Shown here: piece by piece, positions 45,345 through 57,491 of the stretch
How the letters are laid out: each line of letters starts with the position of its first letter
Position numbering within the stretch: position 1 is the stretch's first letter
Origin: Glutinoglossum americanum
Taxonomy: Eukaryota; Ascomycota; Geoglossomycetes; Geoglossales; Geoglossaceae
Reading direction: 5' to 3'
Assembly (NCBI GenBank): GCA_020080175.1
Contig: JAGHQL010000100.1
Coordinates: forward strand, 1-64,000
DNA length: 64,000 nt
The notes under the pieces: generated by a model
Database searches by the model: none
Told to the model about the DNA's origin: nothing
What the model saw: the letters and a program-made list of their open reading frames with translations, nothing else
Made by a program: the position numbers and the translations under genes

Positions 45345-45741
45345 TTCCAGCAACTATTTGCGGGACATACGGAATCGGTTTGGTGCATGTGCGTTCATCG
45401 CATTCTCAGTGTGCTCCATGTGAGCGGAGGTCGGTCTGATAGCAGACCTTGATGTTTTTACCGCATTCTCCAGAGGCGATTTCCAGGATTGGCGTAGGAT
45501 ATTTGAGATTAATTACCGCCGCAAGGTGAAAGCTACTCTTCGCACTTGGCTATGCCTTCATATCAATATCAACTAGGGTACAATAATTTGCAAATTATCT
45601 TAGTAGCCCATATGTGAGAAGCCCGGAGTCACTCAGTAGATTAGGATCTGGATTGAGTAGGAATGGAACGCAAACAACATATTCCTAGCCGCACCTCCAA
45701 ACTTCCCATATCTGCCACTTCAAAGGAGAGTTCATCTACGC
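45345..45741. other. short intergenic
   Basis: 397 bp between two plus-strand genes; nothing distinctive seen. Confidence 0.6.
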
Positions 45742-47454
45742 ATGCCACAGTCCCCGCACATTTGGCTAGCGGAACGCAACCGCCTTACCGATTTGCTTTA
45801 TGAGAGCCCCTACGATCTCATTCTCTACCTTGACCGCGCAAGAGTTTACACACGTCTCGGGTACCCAGACCTCGCCGCTGGCGATGCGTACAGAGCACTC
45901 TTACTCGCCGATGAGGTGCGAGACGAGACGGGCGAGTATCATGAGGAAGCAGCATTAGCACTATCCGACCACTGCGACACGGATCCGGGGATCTGTGGTA
46001 ATGGCGATGCGACAACCGACGAGCGACTCGAGCAGTTGCTGAACGAGGGGACTTTGAAATGCTACCGGGTCCTCTCGTCTAACCTCTCACGATGTGGATG
46101 TCTGAAGAGCGCATGGGATTTTTGCAAGAGAGGACTTGCTCTCTTTGCTGAAGATACAGAGCTCTCGGAGGAGCGGGAGAGGATATTGAGTTGTGGGAAA
46201 CGCTTACTCCGAGAACAGTCCAGCGATGGCGGACATGTTTCTCGGGATGATGGGGATGGTGACGAAGGTGGAGATGTCCACCCGAACGACCTACCAGACC
46301 AAGGATTCGCAAGGAGGGAAGTCTACCCATGGAATGCCTACGAGCCGGACCGGTTTTCGCCAGAGAGTCTCGATTTCCTGAACAAGGAGATGGCGAAAGT
46401 AGCGCCGAAATGCGAAGTCAAAGCCACCTTCCTCCCGTCCCTCCAAGACATCACCACGACAGACGAGGAGCCCTCCGCACCGCTCCCCCCAAGGAGACAA
46501 CTAGGCGTCTTCGCCAAAGAAGACCTCGAGCCCGGAGAAATCATTCTCAGGGAAACAAGCCTCCTAACCGTAAACAACCGCCTCCACGACTCCTTCTGCG
46601 ACGCCTGCAGCACACGTCTCCCGGACATATCCATCGCCGAATCCCCAATCGCCGCATGCCCAGACTGCGACGATACGTTTTTCTGCAATGCCGAGTGTCT
46701 CCGGCGGGCGCTCGAAAGCTACCACCCCGCCGTCTGCGGACGCGATGTGGAGGCCGTGGGGAGGGAAGTCGAGAGGAAGGAGACAACTGACGCGTTGTAT
46801 CTGCTGCTGTTGGGGAGGGCGATCGCTATGGCTGAGACGAAGGGGTGCCACCCGCTGGAGTTGAGGGAGGTTAAGTATATTTGGGGGGATTTCGTCGAGG
46901 GTGGGGGGATGCCCTCTGTAGCGGCCGACGATAGTGGCGACGACGCAGCGGCGGAAGAACGAGAAGGCGCGTTCTACGCTTCCCTCCCACACACTCTCCC
47001 CTTCACCTTCCCCCTGAACATCCTCCTCCCCCTCCACCTCCTCCTTAAAATGTCCCTAGACCCCTACACCGCCCTCCGCCACCACGAACCCTGGATCCAC
47101 AACACCCTCCTCTCCAAATTCCGCGGCACCGCCTCCGCTCGGCTCTCCTCCCACGACGGCACCCCCGAGGTAAGCGCCGTCCATCCGTTATGGTGTCTTG
47201 CGAACCATGACTGCGATCCGAATGTGAGGTGGGAGTGGGGAGGGGAGATTCGGTTTTGGGTGAGGGAGAGGAGGGTTGGGGGCAGGGAAGGAGGGGTGGG
47301 AAAGGGAGAGGAGGTGTTTGGGCATTACTGCGATGTGGGATTGGGGGTTAAGGAGAGGAGGGGGTGGGCGGTGGGGAGTCTGGGGGGGCTGTGTATGTGT
47401 GAGAGGTGTAAAAGGGAGGAGGCGGAGGAGGCGAGAAGGGAGTTGATGGGTTAA
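45742..47454 (+). CDS. SET-domain protein with N-terminal TPR-like region
   Basis: Putative protein lysine methyltransferase of the SMYD-like fungal class. One exon of 570 aa. Residues 1-150 look like TPR helices (YDLILYLDRARVYTRLGYPDLA, GCLKSAWDFCKRGLALF). The SET domain starts near residue 250 at RRQLGVFAKEDLEPGEII. It is interrupted by a MYND-like Cys cluster (FCDACSTRLP, CPDCDDTFFCNAECLRRAL, then HPAVCG). The core motif is WCLANHDCDPNVRWEW near 490, followed by GEEVFGHYCD and a post-SET CMCERCKREEAEE. The Asn-His and Tyr needed for methyl transfer are present. Substrate unknown. The gene converges with separase, 361 bp apart, and its 3' half is biased to G on the coding strand. Confidence 0.85.
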   Translation: MPQSPHIWLAERNRLTDLLYESPYDLILYLDRARVYTRLGYPDLAAGDAYRALLLADEVRDETGEYHEEAALALSDHCDTDPGICGNGDATTDERLEQLLNEGTLKCYRVLSSNLSRCGCLKSAWDFCKRGLALFAEDTELSEERERILSCGKRLLREQSSDGGHVSRDDGDGDEGGDVHPNDLPDQGFARREVYPWNAYEPDRFSPESLDFLNKEMAKVAPKCEVKATFLPSLQDITTTDEEPSAPLPPRRQLGVFAKEDLEPGEIILRETSLLTVNNRLHDSFCDACSTRLPDISIAESPIAACPDCDDTFFCNAECLRRALESYHPAVCGRDVEAVGREVERKETTDALYLLLLGRAIAMAETKGCHPLELREVKYIWGDFVEGGGMPSVAADDSGDDAAAEEREGAFYASLPHTLPFTFPLNILLPLHLLLKMSLDPYTALRHHEPWIHNTLLSKFRGTASARLSSHDGTPEVSAVHPLWCLANHDCDPNVRWEWGGEIRFWVRERRVGGREGGVGKGEEVFGHYCDVGLGVKERRGWAVGSLGGLCMCERCKREEAEEARRELMG

Positions 47455-47815
47455 AGGACAAGCTTGTATCTAGTGTACATGTATGTACATATATACATAG
47501 GCTTTCATAGACAGATCACTATTTAGAATAGGATAACGCCCATTGTGTATCCTAGAGCCCTCGCAAATCTAAACCACTTTCAACCTAGCGTGTAGCTTTC
47601 GTGTCACTGTAACATCAAGAAGGAAAAGAGTCTTAAAAGGTGGACATGCGCCAGCATTCGGAAGGGAAGGAAAGAGAAGAGCTTCTAGAGCCGGGTATGA
47701 TACGCATCAAAAGACAGCCAACCAATGAATCACCAAACCGCCTCGAACGAGACGATTAAGACAAAAGCTCCTTACAAATACAATTCAAAAAGCACCATCC
47801 AAACCATAAATTGTC
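47455..47815. other. convergent 3' flanks
   Basis: 361 bp between the SET gene and the separase stop. It must hold both polyadenylation regions; TACATGTATGTACATATATACATA is split here as an AT-rich stretch near 47475-47500. Confidence 0.5.
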
Positions 47816-50800
47816 CTAAGCAAAATACACCGGAACGCCATAAACCACCGGCGCCGCCCCATTCAGATACCGCAAAATGCACGAATCCCTACTCCTCGCG
47901 ACCGCTTCCACTAGTGATGTGGGTGCGGTCCTTGAGAGGAAAGATAGAGGAACAGGTTCTCGGCGCTTGGACGCCTTGCTCCGATGCCGGGAAGGTGTCT
48001 TTGGTGGTGGGGGGGCGGTTATGGGATGGGAACGCGAGAAGAGGCCCCACCGGTCGAAGAGCGCGAGGGAGAAGCGGTCGATGTCTTTGTCTGTTACGTC
48101 CCAGAGGGTAGCGAGGAGGGCGGGGCTGGAAAGGGGGAGGTGTTTAGTTAGCCTTGATATGTGACGGTGGGTAAGGCAGTTTTGACTTACCATCCTGCGT
48201 GAGTGTAGTTAATCGGTATTCCATACGGCTCGAACTCGCCAGCATCGGTGAGAGCCCCACTGCTACAGCCCATGAGAAGGGCGACGGCGCACTTCTCGAG
48301 TTTTTTGATGGTCCGGGAGCGGATATATTGCGCGCCGCTACCATGGCCGAAGTAGAGAAAGATGTCGCGGGATTCGAGAGCAGATTTCATTTCCGCTTCT
48401 GTGGGCTCACGCTGAACAATTGAATCCCATTTCTCTAGACTGTAGGTCGGTTAGTGGATCCCATCTGATCTCGAGGAGTAGTGTGTGCACATACGTCTTC
48501 AGGTCATCCTCAAATGCAGCTTGAGTGGCTTTCAAGTCTCCAGCGGGGTTTAGTACGTATGCACCATTGGTTCTATTTATGTAAAAACCCTCCGGCTTTT
48601 CGGGTGCTACATCTCCCCGCTGAGCCAGAATTCTTTCCCTAAGACAAGCGATTGACGGCATTCTAGAGACTGAAACACCCTCCAAGCATGGGAGTGACTC
48701 CCAGGGAAATACGTGTAAAGCCTTGTCGAGTATGAGGATCGTATGGCTAGCATCCCTGTTGGCAGATTCAGTGCGAGCAGCCTCATGATAGCATCGAAGC
48801 GCGTCTTGTGTTTCCACAGCGATCTGCAAACGTTAGAATTTCATAAAAAGAACCTGCAACTGGTCACCTACAGCGTCAAAATCGATCTCATCATACGCGT
48901 TGCGTTCTCCGTGGAATTGCAACACATCCACGACGAAGTAGAGCAGATCAGTGAGTGGCTCATCCAAATCACATTTGGCTTCTGAAGGATTTCCCAATCC
49001 AATGAACAGCTCGAGGATCCGTGGATCCAGGTTGAGGCACCCTGTCTTACTTCGCTTTCCCATCCTCTGTCTAGATGGCAGGTGCTTGTCCAGGATCTTC
49101 TGAAATGAACTCCGGAATCGCGATAAGAGCTCTGGCTGGCGTGGGTATTGGCAGAAAATTCCTCTGAAACCACCTAGCCAGATACTCTCGATGTTGAATA
49201 GTAGGTCCCTAAGACGAGCATCTAGGGCTTCGCGCTCTGCCCACCACTCAGATTTTGCTCCGCTGCGTGTCATGTCGCGAGCATCCCGCGTGCTAAAATT
49301 GGCCAGGTCGATGATCTCGCAAAGTTCCGCATGTCCTTGGGAAAAGTTGAACACTTCTTCATCTGCGTCCCTCGAGTTATGTCTGCAGAGAGGTAGGCGG
49401 AGGACAAAGGGGCTCAGACCGGCCTGAAGTTTCGATATGTAAAGTTCATCCCGATTTTCACTCAAAGAGACAGAAATGGCAGTCCACGCCGAAGGGATGA
49501 TATCAACATATTCCTTTTGAAATTGTGAAAAGTCTGGAAAGCCGAGGTCTTTTATTGGGTTATTGGTATCCAGGGTAGGCCACTTAAGGCCTTCTTGCGC
49601 TAGCCTGTCAACATCAATGGCACCCTTTTGTCGCTGCAGAGAAATTGCTTTCGAAATTTCTAAATGTTTTCAGCATGAACCCCTTTGCATGTAGGAATAA
49701 ACTTACCCATTGAATATGTCGCAAGATGCGGGTGAGCAGACCCTTTCCCCATCGCCGGGCTTGCTGCAGACAGAAGCATCACAACACTGCTAAGCACGGA
49801 TGAGATTGTGTGAATGGTAGGTGTCGAACATAGTTGGATTGCAATCGTGAGAACCTCAGATATGTTGTCGCGAGCCTGACGAAGTATATCCACAAAGTCG
49901 ACCGTAGCAGGGAGTTTCAGCTTGCTAAGACCTTTCGAGGATACACCAGATGGTAGTTTACGAGGTGATAAACGTATCGCCCTGCCGGGACTCCGATCCT
50001 GCAATTGTTTATCGGTTGGTCTTGGTGCATTTGCAATAGATGGAAACGATATCGTGGAGTCCTGCAGGACACAAAATACAGCATCTGCTGACATTTCGTC
50101 AATCGCCTGCAGCAGCAAGTATTTCGCGTCACTAAGCCGTTGCTGAACAATGCCATGGTGACTGGTAGGAAGAGATCTTGCATCAGATAGCAGCGAGGCC
50201 GCAAGCTCACACTTGCTTTGGAGCATCATCGCACAAGCTTTTTGCCGTATTAGGTTGCCCTTAAGCCTTAATAGCTGTGAGCATTCGCTAGTTGAAACAT
50301 ATGCGGGCTTAACGGTCTCGTTCGGATTCCTCGGTGTCATAACTCTCCTCATCCTCGTCGATGGTTGCCTCACACTCCCATTTTGGGTAGTAGATTCACG
50401 AGTGCTGATGGATTTCTTGAGGCTGAGCTTAGACATGCTGTTTTCCAAACCACATTCGGAGCTGGCGTTCGAATAGTTTTCGAGTCCATTAATAAAAGTA
50501 GGCGCCATCAATGCTTCAAGCACTTCCTGCGCATCCCGGTAAGCGGCAGCCTCTTCATTTCCTTTCCCCTGCAGCCGATGGAGAATCCCAAGCCAACGGC
50601 ACAGGTCTACATCGTCTCTATTCTTCCTAAGCTGCGCTCTCAAATTTGTGGCTTCCATTAGCATTTCTTCTCCTTTCTGCAGATTTCCGCTTCGAGTCCA
50701 CTGGTTCCCAGACATGGCAAGGCTGTACGAAACCAGGTAGGTTGCCTGAACGGCCTTGGCGATCTTCAATCCCTGCTCTAAGTAGTAAATTGCTTCCTGG

Positions 50801-53800
50801 AAAAGACCTTGGTGTGCATAAAGGCTTGAGAGCTGGGATAAGCTCCTGTACAGCGGCGTGACTAAAGTCCAGAACGTAGATCCTTTTAAGGAGTCGTGAG
50901 TTGTCGACATTACCGGCAGCGCAACCGCACTTGATGTTGCCAACATAGATCCCTCAGCCAATGCTTCTAGTTCAGTGTCACTTCCCGCGCTCCCAGAGGT
51001 ATGACTTTTCTTGTTTGCTCTGGTTTCCATGCCGGCCCATGCTCGGTAGTTGAGTTTCACACACCGTTTGGCGTGAACCAACGCTTCGTTAAGTGACCCT
51101 TTTTCAAAAGCCAATAACGAGTACACATACGATGCGTCAGCGATGATGCGGTTAGCCCTCACTCGGCCCGATATCGTCGCAGACGGCTTCGTGTTTTTCA
51201 AAATATCTGGATCGCGCTCTGCAGTTGATTCTGCGGCCACTAGGTACTCGCCGCTATGCAAGTTAGCGTAGGTTCTAGTTAGAGTGTACTTAAGGCTTAC
51301 CATTTATCTGTGTTCCCGAGCCCTACAAGATATTCCGCGTAGGCTAAATGCCACTGTAGCTTGGCTTGCGAGGAGCCTCCAACTTTCTCCAGATACCCCT
51401 GGGCTTTGGCCAGAGTAAGGCCTGCCTTCCCAGAATACCCTAGTCTGAGATACTGTAACCCCAACGCCGAAAGAGCCTTAATCAAATGCTCAGAGTCGAT
51501 TGGTTCTTGGAGCTCCCGGACTTTAGTAAGTAATTTAAGCGCGGGAATTCGATATATCCCAAAGCCCTTCATATCAAAGAAATCTATCACCGCTTGAAGC
51601 TGGGACAGAAACAAGTCAGTGCCATCGATGACCTCCACCATCGCTGACCATGAGTCGCACGTATCCACGATTCCGAGCCATACCGTCACAGCTGCCTTTA
51701 AGTCACACACATCCGTCTGCTTGCTCCTAAAGGCCAAGCACACAGAAATGCTAGCTTTCAGGTGGTGCTGATATTGGCATAAAGCCTTATCGTTGCCGAA
51801 ACAACGATCGAAATTCATAAGTGCTGCTTCCCCCGCCAGGTTGTTAACGAAATCCGAGATAAGTAGGCTAGGGTGATTCGCAGCTAAGCATAATAGAAGC
51901 ACAATTAACCTAGTTCGCCGAATAGGAAAATCTGCCCCATATATCTCAATAATCGCAGCACTAATCGCTTGAACCGCAGAACAAAATGTTGTAGCTTCAG
52001 CGGTATCCAATAGACGTGCAACGGCCGACAGCTGCCATTCAAGTAAGGCACCCCTCTCCTCCGCTGGCAACCGCAAGTCATCGAATGGAGGACCGGTACG
52101 GGAGCCTTGCCCTTTGGACCAAATCTTCACCAAGGCTACTACAGCTCTCCCAAGAATTGCAACATCATCATCGCCATTCCAGACCCCCAAGAAGGGTTTC
52201 TTCGCGGCTGCGACTGCTGCAATTTTCAAAGTTCCATTGTCAATGTGTGCTTGGATTGCATCAATCAAAGAGTCTTTTGCCTCTTCCAGCCGTCCTAGTG
52301 ACTGATAAATTCCACCAAGTCTTTCAAGTTTTACAGCCAAGAAGCCTAGCTCCTTTTCCGCTTGGGGCCGGCAACGGATAGTTTCAACTGACCGCCGTAA
52401 ACACCGCAGTAGTTGCGCCTCAAAACAATCAGTGGAAGGTTGCCTCTTCTTCAGATAATATGCCCAGTAGACATTGGAAATTTTCACGAAAGTGGTTCCC
52501 GTTTCCTCTTGGTTTGGTCCGGAAGGTGTATCTAGTCGTGACGCTAGCGACGCACAATCTTGGAGGGTAGCATCCGTGGTATCCCAACACACCTCGTCAG
52601 CAGACACGGCGGTCCTCAGGACAGAGAGGACAGAGTCAATTGTGGATAGTGCAGTTTTCCGGACCATCTTCCGTCGTTGCTCGAACCTAGCGATAGCTTT
52701 CGCGTCAGAACCTATGCCGGGCGGGTTCCCCAGATACCTTGTGAAGAAGTGGAGGCAGGTGAAGACAAGGGTTTTGCAAGTCTCCCCTAACTCCTTATCC
52801 AGTGATGCGGCGTTTATTCGAGATAGATATCCTATCGCCGCTCTTCTCAATGCAGATACATCTGTTAAGAGCTCATCCAGTTCCCCTGCATCGCCCCGAA
52901 GACTACCTGTTAAACCTTCCAAAGAATGCACCAGAATCTCAAAGTCGTCAGTGTTTAAAGGACCTGAGCCCGCCTTTCGAAGCATCAATGTCGCTAGCCG
53001 AGTCAGGCAGGAGCACCGACGGGCATCAGATGCTGAGGTACCATCCAACAAACCAAGAGTCTCCTTCGTCCATCGAACAGCATCCTCAGTGAGGGATGCC
53101 TCCTGAGCCAGGAATCCCAGAGTCTTGTATATATTGAAAAGCGGAAATTTTGACGCATCCGTTGGAGCACTATCGAAGCTAAAAGGAAGGCCGTCATTCT
53201 CGAATCTCGTGACGATGTTGTTAAATAGAGTGAGCGCAATGTAGTACTTCTCCTCCTGCTCCAGGGTAGAACGTCGGGAAAAAACGCCAAAACATCGCCC
53301 AAACGGGTCCAAGACCTCTTTCTGCAGGTTCCCCTGGTGGCCAGATAGCTTCCACCATATTAGGCGGACCTCAAAAGCAAGGTACTGTAAGCGAAATGCT
53401 GACGACGGGGAGACACTTATCTTCGGATTCGCTGCTTGTTCGTCCTCGGAAACAGATATGCTGGGGCAAAGGGAGAGGATAGTCTGTGAAAGAACCTCTA
53501 ATTGGCGTGCTGACTTAAGGGCTGAGGTCGCTTTGCAGGAGAGTTTAAGGATTAAGTTAGCAGGAGCATACGGTGAATCCAAGCTGAGGTGGACAAGCGC
53601 AGCCTACAAGAACTCCGTTAGACCAGCAAACTCAATAAGCAGGGGAACACCTTACCTCAATATTTGCGGGTTTCTTTGTTGACGCAATGAGCTTCATGAT
53701 CTGCATTTGAGTCGCTACCACAAGCGCGAGAACAGCATCTCCTGCATCGGTATTCTCGAACCGCAAACAGCTCGCTAGCGTCTCTTTCTCCAGCTTCGCA

Positions 53801-54579
53801 TCTTTTCGCTTGATATTCCTCCCTTTCGCTGTCCCCTCAGGTTCATATTCTCCTTCTCCCCGGTATGTCTCTAATCGCCCTCTCAGTATCCTAACCTCCT
53901 TGACGGCTAGTTCCTCAAAACCCAATGCGATCAGCTTCCCAACCAAAGCTGACATTCCATTCTCCAGCTGTAGTGGCGGGATCTCTGCATCTGTGGTCTG
54001 CAGGGACCGCAGATATGAGAAGCCTAATCGAGCACACTCTGCAATAGCCAATACTCCCGGTGACTCAACAAGAGAGGAGGATGCTCGATTAGGTCTTGGA
54101 GGCTTCGAAGGGGTGTTCGCTATTTGGTTGTGGGAGCGGGGTTGAAGCGGTTGTTGTGTGTTGGAAGCTGAATAAGGCACAGCATTCCGACCAGATGTAG
54201 ACTTTGATGCGGATTGTCCTTCTCTCGATATTGACAATCGTTTCTGCTGTGGTGTTGACTTGATAGCTTCAGTGAGGACCTTCAAGGTAGCGTTGACAAC
54301 TTCTGTTGAGAGACTAAATCTCTCCCTCGAAGAAAGCGTAGTTGGCTGCGCATCTGGAATCTCCAAAACTGTGACCTTCGAAGCTTTCGATGCAGCCTTC
54401 AGAGTCCCAGGCCTTGGGCGTGTAGACTTTTCTGATCTAGCTCTGGGCCCTCTCTTCACTTCAGCCACCGGCGGATTTGAGTTCAAGAGGCTGCTAAGCA
54501 ATGCTACTGTCGCTGAGGAGCATGTTGACGGAGAGGATACGGCGTGCCGCACAGCTTCAGCCTGAGCGGGGAGAGTCAT
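47816..54579 (-). CDS. esp1: separase (ESP1/Cut1/BimB), peptidase C50
   Basis: Cysteine protease that cleaves cohesin to let sister chromatids part at anaphase; kept inactive by securin. Seven exons join in frame to 2149 aa: 54579-53656, 53603-51301, 51253-49707, 49659-48872, 48823-48495, 48439-48191 and 48125-47816, with introns of 47-65 nt. The N-terminal 1400 residues are helical TPR-like repeats, as in other separases. The protease domain has LDKALHVFPWESLPCL and SVSRMPS, then the catalytic His in FLYFGHGSGAQY and the catalytic Cys in VALLMGCSSGAL, followed by [27 protein letters not shown] across an intron. The end RYLNGAAPVVYGVPVY is the family's usual C-terminus. The gene looks whole. 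Start at MTLPAQAE; 9 more codons are open upstream. Shares a 258-bp promoter with the DUF5321 gene. Confidence 0.94.
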
Positions 54580-54837
54580 CGAGATATAGGGACAAAAGCG
54601 ATACAAAGAGTTCAGCGGAGCGAATAGCTACCCAACATGAAGCTCTCACGAAACGACACGATAAAGCATTACTACAAGAGATATTAAGGTCTTGATAGTA
54701 TTATAATATCAACGTCGCCGTGGAAAGGCGAAGCGACTTGTCTCCATAGCAACGGCGCGTAAACTTGCACAAAAAGTTATGCGAAGAACATCGAAATTTC
54801 AACATCTCGATATCAGCGAGACCATGCCAATTCCAAA
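54580..54837. promoter_or_regulatory. shared promoter of separase and DUF5321 genes
   Basis: 258 bp between divergent starts. On the minus strand ACGCG at 54756-54760 resembles the core of MBF/MCB cell-cycle sites, which would suit separase, but a five-base match is weak. An AT-rich palindrome lies near 54695-54715. Confidence 0.5.
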
Positions 54838-55582
54838 ATGGCACGATCAAAACTAGCAGACCGTCTGGTACTTGCTCCAAGGGGATTGATCGATCTCCTT
54901 TGTCCATATCTAGGGCCCAAATCAGGTTCACCACTACTTCAATCCCGACACTTCCATCTTCGCCATCCGCCTCTCATCTTATCATCTCACCTCCACACCT
55001 CCGAATCCCTCCCCCGAGTCACCCAACCCTCTGTCTGGACCTCACTAGTTCCTAAATTCCTCCGCCCTTCCCAATCGCAAAAAACAAGTACCCCCATCAG
55101 ACCAAAATCGAAAGAATGGAACCCGGCAACGTTCTTCATCGTGATATTCATGCTCATCGGCTCGCAGTCCATCCAGATGATCGCACTGCGCAATGAATCC
55201 ACGACATTCTCCCGGCGGGCGGACGCGAGGATCGAGTTGCTAAAGGAGACCATCGAGCGGGTGCAGGCGGGGGAGGATGTAGATGTGACGACGTTACTGG
55301 GGACGGGCGATAAAGCGCAGGAAAAGGAGTGGGAAGAAGGTGACCTAACCTCTCTGCTTACACCCACAAAGGACAATATTTTTAGATAGCTAACGGCAGT
55401 TGATGTCCGGAAAAGTCATGCAGGAAATTGCGAAAGAGAATGCCCTCTGGCAAGAAAACAAGAAAAAACTCTCCCGGCAACAACAATCCAATGAAGCAGT
55501 GGACACAGATGATGTACAGACACAAAAACCGACAGCAGAGAAGACACCAAATGCTAGCAAGGCTCCCCGCGGATTCTACTAG
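54838..55582 (+). CDS. DUF5321 fungal mitochondrial membrane protein
   Basis: Fungal-specific mitochondrial protein of unknown role. Exons 54838-55339 and 55416-55582 join over a 76-nt intron (GTGACC...AAAAG) to 222 aa. The N-terminus is basic and poor in acids, like a mitochondrial targeting sequence. The conserved core is WNPATFFIVIFMLIGSQSIQ (one membrane helix near residue 100), ALRNESTTFSRRADARIELL, GEDVDVTTLLGTGD and, across the intron, WEEVMQEIAKENALWQ. The splice is fixed by that last motif. The tail is charged and disordered. The DUF5321 label is from memory of the motif set. Confidence 0.82.
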
Positions 55583-55986
55583 GGTTGGCAGGCTCTATCA
55601 TAATGTTTCTCCAAGGACGTTCAGGAAACTATTCTCCATTATTATGTAGGATACATAGACCGGTTTCCAAAGCGGTACTTTTCTCCAATGCTGAAAATGC
55701 TATACAATATATGTGAAACACATAGGCCAGAATATGTCTAGCCTATCTATGCACCTGATATATATATATATATGTATGTATATTTTTTTTTTGGCTTGAA
55801 ATTTTTTTGCCTGATTTAAAATATTATTCCTTCCGCAAAACAAAAAGACCGGCGGTTCGACGCGTTACTCGGGAAGAACCCTTTCAGGAGCCTGCTCCCC
55901 TATAGCAATGTGTCGTGTTATATTATTTGTTAGTAGGTTGTCGATTTTGTCATTTTGCGAATGTCGAGATTCGAACTGTTGACGTG

Positions 55987-56028
55987 CCGGTAACTTGGTT
56001 GGCGAACCCAACTGCGCCAAGTTACCGG
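55987..56028. repeat. perfect 12-bp stem-loop with tRNA-like boxes
   Basis: CCGGTAACTTGG at 55987-55998 and its exact complement at 56017-56028, with an 18-base loop. On the minus strand the hairpin contains TGGCGCAGTTGG, an A-box match, and about 35 nt further AGTTCGAATCT at about 55969-55979, a B-box match. Acceptor and T stems of a normal tRNA do not form. Confidence 0.6.
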
Positions 56029-56496
56029 GTTGGGTCGAGGTGGGCGGACACGGCTCTGTCGTTAAGATCTTGCAAGACGACATATACACGGATTCCTGGG
56101 TTCTATCGACTGTAGCACTTTATATAGGATAATCCGTCAAAATACTGTGACTTTTTATTTTATTTATCTGGGTACATGTACTACAATGGTCACGCATATG
56201 GGTCAACGTGCAAAGCATTGGTACCGCATCGGAGAGGGTTCTATAGACTCCCTATAGGTATTTTATCCTATCCGCCGGGGCTTGTGATAACGCAGGGACT
56301 CTGCGCCTTATCGTTGGAAAAAATTGTCTATGAATCGCTCTACTTTCCTAGGCAATGCTCAATATTCATTATTACCCACTATACTATGATAGGCATGTAA
56401 AAATACCACGCCACACTCTATCAGACCAAGTATTCATATAATATGGCAAATTTAACACCTCTTTAACCACACTAAAGAGCCCATTAGAGAGTGTAG

Positions 56497-56543
56497 TAGC
56501 GCACTCGGCATCACGCCATTATGTCCTATGTCGTGGTGCGCTA
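56497..56543. repeat. 8-bp inverted repeat downstream of the EF-hand gene
   Basis: TAGCGCAC at 56497-56504 and its complement at 56536-56543, 23-70 bp past the stop of the EF-hand gene, in its 3' UTR. Confidence 0.5.
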
Positions 56544-56565
56544 ATAAGATCCCAATTTAACTCTT

Positions 56566-57491
56566 TCACTTTTCCTTATCCCCTCCGCCCATACCTCCTC
56601 CACCGCTTACTGCTCCGACGAATTCCTCGTACCTAAAAACCTCTCCCCGTCTTCCACTGCTCCCTTTCCCAAATGCCCTTCTCCCAGCAAAACCGCTCAT
56701 GACTGTGTCGACTTCTCTCTCACTCAGTATTCGCCCGCCTTCTCCCGGTTCTGGTGCCGTATGTAATAGAGCATCCCTAAGCTCTACGAGATCGACTTGG
56801 CCGCTGTCGTCATCATCGAATGCGGCAAAGGCGGAAAGAAGCTCTTGAGGTGGAGGTATGGGTGATAGGAGCGCAGAGAGTTGTGTGAGAAATTGAGGGA
56901 GCGTTAGGGTTTGAGGGCTACTAGGCGCAAAGAAAGAAGAGAGGGTTGAGTATGTAGCATCAAGACCTATGGATTTAGCCAGTTGGTAATTGCAATCCAG
57001 TATCTAGTATATATGAAATTAGAGATGTGGTACATACCAAGATTAGTCAACATATCAGCAACATCCTCTCGGCCAACATGACCATCCGAATCCCGATCCA
57101 AAAGCTGGAAGCCCTCTCTTAGTTCTCGGACCTGTGCAGGATTCAGTTGTGCTAGAGGGCCGTTTCCCTCTATGACGGATGGGGCCGGTCGTGGCCTTTG
57201 TGCGCCCATCATCGGCGACCCCGTGGTGAGAACATTAGCACCACGAGTGGGTGACGAGGCAGGCTCCCTTGGCCCCGCCAATGTAAGACCTCTTGGAGTC
57301 CAATTCCCAGCTCTGTCGGTTAGCGTAGGTGTCCCTGCAGATGGTTTTGTGGGTGACTGCGTTGGCGTGGTGGCGCGGACAGTAGACGGAGAGGCAGGAG
57401 ATTCAGGACGGCGAAAAGGTGATGCGCGAGGAGAGCCGAGGGAGAGAGGCGAGGGCTTGTACGTTGATGAGATGGACTGTAGCGGGTTCAT
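56566..57491 (-). CDS. EF-hand protein, myosin regulatory light chain-like
   Basis: Likely light chain of a myosin. Two exons (57491-57038, 56966-56566) join over a 71-nt GTATGT...ATAG intron to 284 aa. Residues 1-115 are Pro/Ser/Thr-rich and disordered, with many SP sites. EF-hand 1 starts at LNPAQVRELREGFQLLDRDSDGHVGREDVADML; split here: loop DRDSDGHVGRED with Asp at position 12. EF-hand 3-like loop is DDDDSGQVDLVE with Glu at position 12. The others are degenerate. That pattern, with a disordered phosphorylatable N-terminus, matches fungal Rlc1-like light chains better than calmodulin. Light-chain identity is inference from the layout. Confidence 0.75.

Larger units (their letters stand above)
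55583..56565. other. intergenic with stem-loops
   Basis: AT-rich DNA between two 3' ends, with TA microsatellite near 55759-55772 and T9 after it. It contains a 12-bp stem-loop (55987-56028) and an 8-bp one (56497-56543). No gene supported. Confidence 0.55.
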
